Of a stretch of DNA of 24,108 bases, positions 8,795 through 16,192 are shown piece after piece. Origin of the DNA: Basidiobolus meristosporus CBS 931.73 (Eukaryota > Basidiobolomycota > Basidiobolomycetes > Basidiobolales > Basidiobolaceae). A model generated the notes under the pieces. That model saw only the letters and a list, made by a program, of their open reading frames with translations, was not told the DNA's origin and searched no databases. The stretch covers positions 1-24,108 of the forward strand of contig MCFE01000955.1 of NCBI GenBank assembly GCA_002104905.1, given 5' to 3'. Position 1 is the first letter of the stretch. Each line of letters starts with the position of its first letter. The position numbers and the translations under genes were made by a program.

Positions 8795-9281
8795 GTACCT
8801 TTCACAGCCACAGCCTACCCCTCCTCAGCACTAAATAGCCATCATAGTCTCCATTGCATACCACCCCTTTTTGCCACAGCATCAATAAATGTTGAAGATT
8901 CTCCCAACCATTCAAATCAACCTGTCCCCAAACCGGTCTAAACGGGAATCCCCGCACGTACACAAATTTAATCTAGAAAATAAACGGGATTGATGAATCG
9001 CTCAGATGGGCCTACACTTAGCCTTGGATTGCATGACGATTGTTATATCTGTTCGCTCCTTTCTTTTCCCAGCCTTGTGAACCAGTTCATAGATTTCCAA
9101 AGCATTCCCTTTTTTCTCTTTGAGCCCCACTCACCCATATATTCTACCCAAACCCCCTGGTCATCTATTTTACGCCTCCGCACTTCCTCCATCAACCCCG
9201 GAAACCCTGATAGACAGAAGCAAACTGTTGCGGTATCCGATACACATCAACAGCCCATCTTACCAATAGCGTGTACTGCCC
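8795..9281. other. Intergenic between the SQR and MOB genes
   Basis: AATAAA at 8884-8889 is the likely SQR poly(A) signal, with a second AATAAA near 8978. No clear TATA box precedes the MOB gene. A long plus-strand open frame here (8990-9340) runs over the MOB start in another frame and shows no family features. Confidence 0.45.
8884..8889 (+). terminator. Poly(A) signal of the SQR gene
   Basis: AATAAA, 90 nt past the stop codon at 8794. Confidence 0.6.
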
Positions 9282-10194
9282 ATGAGCTTTTTCAACATCA
9301 GGTATATACATCTATTCGTCGAGGAACATGCTTCATCTAGCCGGTTATTGATGAATCTTTTGCAACTAGTAAACTCACATCCAAAAACAAAGTCAAACGG
9401 CCAACCACGCCGACACCACGCCCACTCTTCCTGTCCTCGCCCTTCGTTCATTCCTCTTTAGTCAAAGGAAGCTTTAAGCCCATCGTGGCCCTCCCGAAAT
9501 ACGTAGATGAAAACGAGTGGTTGGCTGTGAATGGTTTGGTTTTCGGGTAAACTCTTTCTCTAGTCTCGCTCACCTAACGAAACGCTCTCTTCCCAGTGTT
9601 TGACTTTTTCAACTATCTGAACCTATTTTACGGGTCCATAAGCGATTTCTGCTCCATGAGGGAGTGCTCCACGATGTCAGCTGGACCAGGGTAGGGTGTG
9701 TTTACTATGCATGATACCGACGAGACCCATTTCTCACGAAGCCTCGTATTTTAGAGTGGAGTACACTTGGGTTGATTCGCAGAAGAAGAGCGTCAAGCTA
9801 CCGGCGCCGCAATACATCGATTATGTCATGTCGTGGATACAGAACATGCTGAACGATGAAAACGTATTCCCAACCAAGGCCGGTACGTTCTTTCCCTGAA
9901 CACGACTAGAGCCCTGCTGAGCCCACACTCACCAATCTATCAACAGGGCGTGAATTCCCGCGAGACTTCTCCCTGACCATCCGGATGATTACCAAGCAGT
10001 TATTCCGAGTGTTCGCTCACATGTTCCACTGTCATTATGAGCCTTTGTTGCACCTATGCGCGGAAGGGCACTTTCAATCTCTTTTTGGGCATTTCATGAC
10101 CTTCGCCAAAGAGTTTGATTTGCTCGACAAAAAGGAGATCCAACCTTTAGCAGAGCTAATCTGTGAGATGGAGAGCAGTGGGACCATTGGCTAA
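9282..10194 (+). CDS. MOB kinase activator family protein (Mob1/phocein fold)
   Basis: Non-catalytic coactivator that binds NDR/LATS-type kinases in mitotic-exit, septation or morphogenesis pathways. Five exons (9282-9301, 9370-9533, 9597-9690, 9755-9882, 9947-10194) give 217 aa, matching the about 216 aa of MOB1. The zinc site is complete at the expected positions: Cys80 and Cys85 in DFCSMREC, His160 and His165 in AHMFHCH. Other conserved blocks are ENEWLAVN, DFFNYLNLFYGSISDFC, MSAGPG, APQYIDYVMSWIQ, FPTKAG and FAKEFDLLDKKEIQPL. The first exon is 20 nt (MSFFNI plus a split codon). Intron 2 has the weak donor GTTTGG, but frame and family length fix it there. The N-terminal 45 residues lack the usual conserved ATLGSGNL-type block, and several core positions resemble animal MOB3 as much as MOB1. 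The subgroup is therefore left open. Confidence 0.92.
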
Positions 10195-10341
10195 CTCGAC
10201 CGCCCTACGTCCTCCACCACCCTCAGCTTTCTTCCGGCCTTTTCAGTAATAGTAAGGAAATCCCACCCATTCGCTCGAAACCCGACGTGTATCAACTATC
10301 TGTTCTTCTCTAACCATAGCCAAAGCATGCATGGTGTCATC

Positions 10342-10347
10342 AATAAA
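10342..10347 (+). terminator. Poly(A) signal of the MOB gene
   Basis: AATAAA about 150 nt past the MOB stop and only about 60 nt before the TATA box of the next gene, showing tight spacing of the two transcription units. Confidence 0.55.
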
Positions 10348-10409
10348 ACCCTTCAAGGCAAGATGTGGTGGATCTTGGAAAATTGCCATGGATCCAGCGG
10401 CGATTGGGA

Positions 10410-10416
10410 TATAAAT
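10410..10416 (+). promoter_or_regulatory. TATA box of the eS27 gene
   Basis: TATAAAT, about 80 nt before the ATG at 10492. Confidence 0.5.
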
Positions 10417-10491
10417 TTCCCGCCGAATCGAAATTGACCGGCCCCCCTTCATCGCTCGTGTTTCGTGCTTTCATTTATCCCTGCGTTTAAC

Positions 10492-10879
10492 ATGGTGGTA
10501 AGTTGGTTCCCATTGACTGCATGAGAACATACACCGTAGGGCAGTGTTGGATGGATGGATGGATGGATGAAAGAATGCCTGTAGTTGGATGGGATCGCCG
10601 GGCAGCGTGCTGATGCTTTGTTTACTCTAGTTGGCAGTTGACCTTTTGAACCCTTCAGTGGAGCACGAGAAGAACACCCACAAGTTGAAGCGACTGGTGC
10701 AGTCCCCCAACTCATACTTCATGGACGTCAAGTGCCCTGGCTGCTTCAACATCACCACTGTCTTCAGCCACGCACAGACCGTAGTTCTCTGCGGGTCCTG
10801 TGCCACCGTTCTTTGCCAGCCTACCGGTGGCCGTGCCCGCTTGACCGAGGGCTGCTCTTTCCGTAGAAAGACAAACTAG
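10492..10879 (+). CDS. RPS27: 40S ribosomal protein eS27 (S27)
   Basis: Zinc-binding protein of the small ribosomal subunit. Exons 10492-10497 (Met-Val only) and 10631-10879 give 84 aa, the normal family length. The zinc ribbon is intact: Cys37 and Cys40 in KCPGC, Cys56 and Cys59 in LCGSC. Nearly invariant stretches include [31 protein letters not shown] and [10 protein letters not shown]. The start is fixed by the split Met-Val exon, as in yeast Rps27, which also begins MVL. The 133-nt intron after codon 2 (GTAAGT donor) is the longest in the window and carries a TGGA microsatellite. Expression should be strong and coordinated with other ribosomal protein genes, though no such element was identified. 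AATAAA follows 24 nt after the stop. Confidence 0.97.
10548..10567 (+). repeat. (TGGA)5 microsatellite in the eS27 intron
   Basis: Five tandem TGGA units inside the intron between codons 2 and 3 of the eS27 gene. Confidence 0.9.
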
Positions 10880-10902
10880 ATTAATATCCTTAGCATACAA
10901 GT

Positions 10903-10908
10903 AATAAA
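10903..10908 (+). terminator. Poly(A) signal of the eS27 gene
   Basis: AATAAA, 24 nt past the stop codon at 10879. Confidence 0.65.
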
Positions 10909-12147
10909 CCAGCTCAGCAAAGCAGCACTCCCTGCAACAGATCAATCTCCACGACTGTTGCAACCTCGAGGCGCCTTCAATATGGGAGCCATGTGGCAAG
11001 TTGATATGGTTAGCACCAGTTCCAGCCAATCGACTCCGCGTCTCGCCATATCTGGAGAGGGGTCCGTATAAATAGGCCCTGGCTGGCAAATACGATGGAT
11101 TTCTGGTGGATGGATCATTGCGTGGGGAAATCTATGCCCGAAGTGACCGGCCATTGGGGGACTGGATGGCCGATTTACATCATGGTTTCCTAGCGAGAGC
11201 TTCTATCGGCGAGCGCTGTGATCCATCTGATCGGGATTGGCGTGCATCTAATACCCTTAATGTGATACGACGATTATAAGCTTCAGGCCTCCCAATTTTG
11301 ATGGCCACGAGGCCGTCGAAATCTCCCTTTGTGGCCAATCAAGTACACATCTTCCCCTTCCTTTTCCACAGTCAATGGAGGCCACCGAGGTTGGAGATTC
11401 TAGACCCCCGAGGCGCCGGCGGGCTTGCGCTTCCAGCGAAGAGGCGATGGGCAGTAGCAATCGATGTGGCAGCTCAACAGAGCCGCACCCTGTGCCATGC
11501 AACCTCCATCTAGTCAGGGATGAGCCAACATGACTGATACACCGAGAAATGGGAGCTTGACTGGTTTCAATCGCGATCCCTCTCTCCAATCATTGCCCAA
11601 GATAGAATTCCTGCTGAACCTTCGACACAGTCCTTCCTTCGTCTAATTAAATCGCAGCGACTAATTAAGTGGTGGATTTTCTAGCGATGGCAACATATTG
11701 GACGGTTCCCAGTCCAATCCCAATCCACGCCATTTGAGCGGGCCAACGAATTGAGCTAGGAAGAGCCGAAGCTCGAGTGGCAAAAAATTGAAAAAAATCC
11801 GGACCACTCGACTGCCTTCAACCGGGACATGTCTCTAATTATTTAAGAACTAATCGTCCCCGCTACTCCCCTTGACCTTGCTTAGAGTTTTCATATTCAC
11901 CACCGACCAACCCTGGTTTCACTTGGACCTCCCTAGTTGGCCAGATTCTTAATTACCCCTCTACCCCTTCTTAAACTTTGTCTTACTTTAGAATCCGCTC
12001 CTTTATAGAAGAGCCTGAACTGCCGCTGAACTCCACTGCGCTTCCCCCGACTCTCTCCCTTTAGCATAGACTGGCTTCTTGCTTGATAACTGTCCCTAAT
12101 CACTCAAGTAATTGTATCCCCACTGAAGTTCGCTCTCACGCCTCGTA
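10909..12147. other. Long intergenic region and presumed promoter/leader of the Sel1 gene
   Basis: About 1.2 kb with no supported gene. It contains TATAAATA at 11067-11074, followed by only a 32-codon frame (11095-11193). A cluster of TAATTA cores lies at 11643-11650, 11661-11668, 11835-11841 and 11949-11955. A pyrimidine-rich stretch of about 250 nt runs up to the Sel1 ATG, typical of a fungal core promoter or long 5' leader. Confidence 0.4.
11643..11668. promoter_or_regulatory. Paired CTAATTAA elements upstream of the Sel1 gene
   Basis: Two identical CTAATTAA copies 18 nt apart (start to start), with further TAATTA cores at 11836-11841 and 11950-11955. TAATTA is the classic homeodomain core site. 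Function is inferred only; such AT-rich hexamers also occur by chance. Confidence 0.25.
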
Positions 12148-14046
12148 ATGGCCGCACTGTCTTCTTTCCTAGTCACTAGATCCAAGAAGCTACTGCATCG
12201 TATTCACAAAAAGCCCGGCCCAGTTCGCACACACAACATGGTCAGCAAGTTGGTCCAGCCCCCCTCGACCCGCCTCAACGAGGGCCACCGTCTGTTCGCC
12301 CTGGGTGAGCACTATTTATTCGGACGCCAAAACTTCCCACTCGACGAGGCGAAAGCGGTGGAGTATTTCGAGAAATCCGTCGAGCATGGCTACCATCAGT
12401 CCATCGGGCTATTGGCCTTCTGCTATGAGTTCGGTTTAGGCGTCGTCCGAGACTTCAAACTGGCCGAGGAGTATTACCTCAAGGCCGCCGAGTTCGGGGA
12501 CGGTTTGTCCCAGGCCAGGTTGGCCTTTCTGCGCAAGTACGGCCGACCCAACGTGAAGATTGATTGGGCCGAAGCCGACATGTGGCAGCAGCGAGTAGAG
12601 AAGCTTGGTAAGTCGGGGATCTCCTGGCTCCTGGATGCCTCCATCCTCGAAAACCACTCCGCCGCCCAGTACTGCCTTGGCGTCTGTTACCACGATGGGA
12701 TCGGCGTTTCCAAAGACCCCCACGAGGCCTACAAATGGTACAAGAAGTCTGCGGAGCAGGGTCATCCCCGTGGCCAGGGGATCCTCGGCTACTGCTATGG
12801 CGAAGGCTTCGGCGTAGCCAAGGACGAGGTGGAGGCAATGAGATGGTACAGACGCGCAGCTGAGCAAGGCGAATCCGTGGCCATCTACAACGTCGGCTAC
12901 TGCTACGAAGATGGCATCGGCGTTGAGCGAGATGTCGTTGAGGCCGTCAGATGGTATAGACTTTCCGCGGAACAAGGAAACGCCTTTGCTCAGAACTCCC
13001 TCGGTTACTGCTACGAGGATGGTATTGGTTTGGAAAGGAACGAGGTGGAGGCCGCCCGGTGGTACACCCGTTCCGCAGAGCAAGGCTATCCTTGGGCCGA
13101 ATGTAACCTCGGCTACTGCTACCAGAATGGGATTGGCGTTGCGAAAGACGAGACCAAGGGCGCTTATTGGTACCGCCGAGCCGCACTTCAAGGTCACGCT
13201 CGAGCCCAGCACAATCTCGGCTTTTGTTTCCAAAATGGCATCGGTGTAGAGAAGAACGAGAAAGAGGCGGTTAAATGGTACAATGCCTCAGCTGGCCAAG
13301 GAAACATCTTCGCCCTGCATTCCCTGGGGTACTGCTACCAGAACGGTGTTGGTGTCGAGGTCGACCTGCAGAATGCCGTTTACATGTACACCCTGGCTGC
13401 TTACAAGAACCATGCCCCCGCCCAGCTCTCTTTAGGCCTTTGCTATCGTAATGGCTTAGGCACCAAGAGGGACGACCAGGAGGCGGTCAAATGGTTCCGG
13501 CGTGCCTCTGAGCAAGGAAATGTCATCGCTCAAAACTCCCTTGGGTTCTGCTACGAAGAAGGCTGCGGTGTTGAGCGTGATCTGAAGAAGGCAGTCTACT
13601 GGTACATGCGCTCTGCGGAGCAAGGGAACCCTTGGGCTCAATGCAACATCGGCTACTGCTACCAAAGCGGCATTGGCGTAGAAAAGAATGAGGAGAATGC
13701 CGTCCACTGGTACTACAAGGCAGCACAGCAAGACCACCCCCGTGCTCAGGATAAGCTCGGCCTGTGTCTTCAGTATGGTTTCGGTACCAAGCGTATGCCC
13801 ACCTCGGCTGTGTATTGGTTCCGCCGCGCCGCTGAGCAAGGCTACGTCTCGGCACAATACCACCTGGGTAATTGCCTGGAGAAGGGGATTGGAATGGAGG
13901 CCAACTTAGAAGAAGCCGCCGCGTGGTTTCAGCGCGCCGCCTCCTCAGGTGATCAGATGTCCAACTATAGACTCAAGAAATTACTGACTCATCATTGCCT
14001 GAGCTCCGTGCCTTTCCAACATGGACATATCGCCTGCGCAGCCTAG
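12148..14046 (+). CDS. Sel1-like repeat protein with about 15 repeats
   Basis: Single-exon gene of 632 aa, an alpha/alpha solenoid of Sel1-like repeats. Such proteins act as scaffolds; known fungal examples include chitin-synthase activators (Skt5/Chs4) and Hrd3, but this one lacks features that would assign it to either. Residues 1-45 are basic (many Lys, Arg and His), with a second in-frame ATG at 12238. Repeats begin near residue 48. The first two are recognisable, the third is degenerate (near 121-171), and twelve regular 36-residue units run from about 172 to 604. The unit consensus is close to AQxxLGYCYxxGIGVEKD followed by xxEAVxWYxxSAEQGxx. The C-terminus is short, with no membrane segment or CAAX box. 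Strong repetition opens several long antisense frames that are not genes. It is intronless between intron-rich neighbours. Repeat family certain, role unknown. Confidence 0.92.
   Translation: MAALSSFLVTRSKKLLHRIHKKPGPVRTHNMVSKLVQPPSTRLNEGHRLFALGEHYLFGRQNFPLDEAKAVEYFEKSVEHGYHQSIGLLAFCYEFGLGVVRDFKLAEEYYLKAAEFGDGLSQARLAFLRKYGRPNVKIDWAEADMWQQRVEKLGKSGISWLLDASILENHSAAQYCLGVCYHDGIGVSKDPHEAYKWYKKSAEQGHPRGQGILGYCYGEGFGVAKDEVEAMRWYRRAAEQGESVAIYNVGYCYEDGIGVERDVVEAVRWYRLSAEQGNAFAQNSLGYCYEDGIGLERNEVEAARWYTRSAEQGYPWAECNLGYCYQNGIGVAKDETKGAYWYRRAALQGHARAQHNLGFCFQNGIGVEKNEKEAVKWYNASAGQGNIFALHSLGYCYQNGVGVEVDLQNAVYMYTLAAYKNHAPAQLSLGLCYRNGLGTKRDDQEAVKWFRRASEQGNVIAQNSLGFCYEEGCGVERDLKKAVYWYMRSAEQGNPWAQCNIGYCYQSGIGVEKNEENAVHWYYKAAQQDHPRAQDKLGLCLQYGFGTKRMPTSAVYWFRRAAEQGYVSAQYHLGNCLEKGIGMEANLEEAAAWFQRAASSGDQMSNYRLKKLLTHHCLSSVPFQHGHIACAA
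12661..13956 (+). repeat. Twelve regular Sel1 repeats (about 108 bp each)
   Basis: Protein-level tandem repeats of 36 residues, each with a GxCYxxGxG turn and a WY(x)xxAEQG second helix. DNA copies have diverged, so the array is old rather than freshly amplified. Confidence 0.85.
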
Positions 14047-14561
14047 AACCAACCTCACATCTGTATCGCATACATCTTTCCCACATACTTCTCACCTACA
14101 TACATACTTCTAATGCCCTTACACTATTCTAATGAGCCGAGCCCATCTAATACGCCCTCCCCCTCTCACCACCATCAACCTAATCGCCAACCAATAGTTC
14201 CCCAAGTCAATCTGCCTGTACAAAGTTCAATAAAATTGACCCTCAAAGATGGAAAAAAAATCGGCTATTAAGTTTGGTGCCTTAAATGGAGTATTCCACC
14301 CTGACCCATCACCTATTTGTCCTATAGGATCATGTGAGCCCATTTTCTCTCATCTGGTTGCCATTTTGAGCGGGTTCTGGGCATTTCACACTGGATGATA
14401 AGCTGATTGTTCTCCCCTTCTACCATCGACCTCTTTCCGAAGTGAAGACAAGCCCTAGCATTCCTCTTGACCGACATATCCACGTTGAGGTAGTTGATCG
14501 CGGCCGGGATTCCAAGGGTTCATTTACAAGGCGGAATTGCTGACTTGGTTACGTTTTAGAA
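14047..14561. other. Intergenic between the Sel1 and carrier genes
   Basis: AATAAA at 14229-14234 is the likely Sel1 poly(A) signal. No TATA box is evident before the carrier gene. A pyrimidine/AG stretch (ACGTTTTAG) ends two bases before the carrier ATG, so a 5'-leader intron is possible but unproven. Confidence 0.4.
14229..14234 (+). terminator. Poly(A) signal of the Sel1 gene
   Basis: AATAAA about 183 nt past the stop codon at 14046. Confidence 0.5.
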
Positions 14562-15910
14562 ATGACCATTCCCGACTCCGCCAAAGACTTCGTTGCCGGC
14601 ACTATCGGAGGTTGGGCTCAAGTTGTAGCCGGGCATCCTTTCGATACTCTTAAGGTGAAACACACCAAGCATATAGCGCACTATCGTTCCGGAGCGCTGA
14701 CTGGGGTTTCGATATAGGTTCGTCTCCAAACTCAAGGGGTTCCTCCCAAATACACCGGCGGCATGGATTGCTTCCGAGTCACACTGAAAGAAGAAGGGGT
14801 AAGCAACACTGTTCGAGCATTTCCCCACACAGCCCGTGCTCACCACGAGTTGCACCCGTAGTTGGCTGGTCTCTACCGAGGGGTCACCTCCCCCCTGGCC
14901 GGTATTGGCTTTTGGTAAGAATCAGAATAGGCCGCTCGCGCCACGGGAGAGTTTCTTGCTAACGGGCGGATGATTTCCAGCAACGCCGTGGTATTCAGTG
15001 CCAATGGATACTTCCGAAGAATGCTCCGTGCCGGTGAGGACCAACCCCTGACCCTGAGTACGTGTCTCTTGAATGTTTCCCCAAGTCCCCGCCAGTACTA
15101 AACCAGAGTGCAGCCCAGATCACCGTCGCTGGTGGTATGGCTGGTTCGGTCATGTCGTTCATCAATTGTCCTGTGGAGCTGCTGAAGGTGAAACTCCAGG
15201 TTCAAAGCAATGCAGTGGCCACCGGGGCCGCTGATGCCGTCAAGCCGGTAAATGAGCCAGGGAGGTTGCATCCAGCAGACCCGTCACTAACTCCATCCTC
15301 CCCAACAGTACACCGGGGTGTTCAACTGCGGGGTGAGAACCTTCTCCGAACACGGGATTCGAGGACTGTACCGTGGGATCAGTATTACCATCATCCGAGA
15401 TATCCCAAGTTTCGCCGCCTACTTTGGTACGTTGTTAAGCACACTTGGGCGCCGTAGACCTCCAACTCCGGCCTGATCAACCCATGCTCTTGATGCACCT
15501 AGGTATTTATGAAGGACTCAAGGCTAGCTTTTCCCACAGCTTTGCGGCCGGTCGTGAGCTCAACGGATTTGAGTTGCTCATGGCCGGTGGCATAGCCGGC
15601 ATCGGTTGTTGGACGGTATGCTATCCTCAGGACGTGATCAAGAGCCGCATGCAGAACGACAGAAGGTAGGCTGCCATCCGCCGCGTCGGGCCAATCGATT
15701 GCCTCTTCTCAACCTTAGTTCTCTCCCTATAGCTACAAGAGCTTCGTCGACTGTGCCATCAAGCTGAATGCCGAGTCGGGCTATCGGGCCTTCTTCCGTG
15801 GCTTTGGACCCACCATGGCTCGTGCTTTCCCTGCGAACGCCGCCACATTGTGGGCTTATGAGATGGCGATGAAGTGGATGAACTCCGACGAGGAAGCAGC
15901 CATTCTCTAG
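14562..15910 (+). CDS. Mitochondrial carrier family protein, acylcarnitine/basic amino acid carrier clade
   Basis: Inner-membrane solute carrier (SLC25 family) of 301 aa in three tandem modules. Exons: 14562-14654, 14718-14798, 14862-14914, 14981-15061, 15109-15247, 15309-15426, 15503-15665, 15733-15910. The three signatures are HPFDTLKVRLQ (Pro26), CPVELLKVKLQ (Pro124) and YPQDVIKSRMQ (Pro230). Blocks such as NAVVFSANG, RDIPSFAAYF and FFRGFGPTMARAFPANAAT resemble SLC25A20/A29 and yeast Crc1/Ymc1/Ort1. The substrate is therefore probably acylcarnitine or an amino acid, but I cannot choose. Intron 4 is not clean: the strong donor GTACGT at 15058 breaks the frame with any nearby AG. Only GTGTCT (15062) with the acceptor ending at 15108, or a 38-nt intron from GTTTCC, keeps it; I used the former. 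All other joins are canonical and in frame. Confidence 0.9.
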
Positions 15911-16007
15911 ACTGCATGGGGGCTCCACTCCATCGCACACCCAACCCCCCATTTAACATCCGATTCAACAGTGAACAGTGCGTTGTTGGATAAACTTCAG
16001 CTTCAGA

Positions 16008-16013
16008 TTTATT
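16008..16013 (-). terminator. Candidate poly(A) signal of LCB2
   Basis: AATAAA on the minus strand, about 180 nt past the LCB2 stop codon at 16195-16193. Confidence 0.45.
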
Positions 16014-16090
16014 TTCCAGATCTACCACGACCGTCCTCCCCCCCCCCCCGAGTTGGTCAGCCAACTGGTAACGGGTGAATCGTTTGGATG

Positions 16091-16096
16091 AATAAA
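16091..16096 (+). terminator. Candidate poly(A) signal of the carrier gene
   Basis: AATAAA about 180 nt past the carrier stop codon at 15910. Confidence 0.45.
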
Positions 16097-16192
16097 TGGC
16101 ACAAATATGTTCCTTGATCTTGTTACTAGAATAGTCGGATTTTTACATTAAAGGCTTGGGAAATATTACACGTACACTGGCATGACAGTGGG

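Larger units (their letters stand above)
15911..16192. other. Convergent 3' region between the carrier and LCB2 genes
   Basis: Carries the poly(A) signals of both genes in crossed order: TTTATT (minus-strand AATAAA) at 16008-16013 for LCB2, and AATAAA at 16091-16096 for the carrier. A run of 12 C lies at 16038-16049 between them. Confidence 0.5.

Noticed and set aside
8990-9340. Plus-strand open frame of 116 codons before and over MOB exon 1
   Set aside because: It overlaps the MOB start in another frame and shows no domain or codon pattern; likely 5' leader sequence.
10548-10567. TGGA repeats considered as part of a CRISPR-like or functional array
   Set aside because: A simple five-unit microsatellite without spacers, inside an intron.
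12436-13233. Long minus-strand open frame (265 codons) and several others over the Sel1 gene
   Set aside because: They mirror the 108-bp periodicity of the Sel1 repeats on the opposite strand and have no start context, promoter or family features.
15636-16064. Minus-strand frames opposite the last carrier exons
   Set aside because: Antisense to well-supported carrier exons and their intron; no family content.
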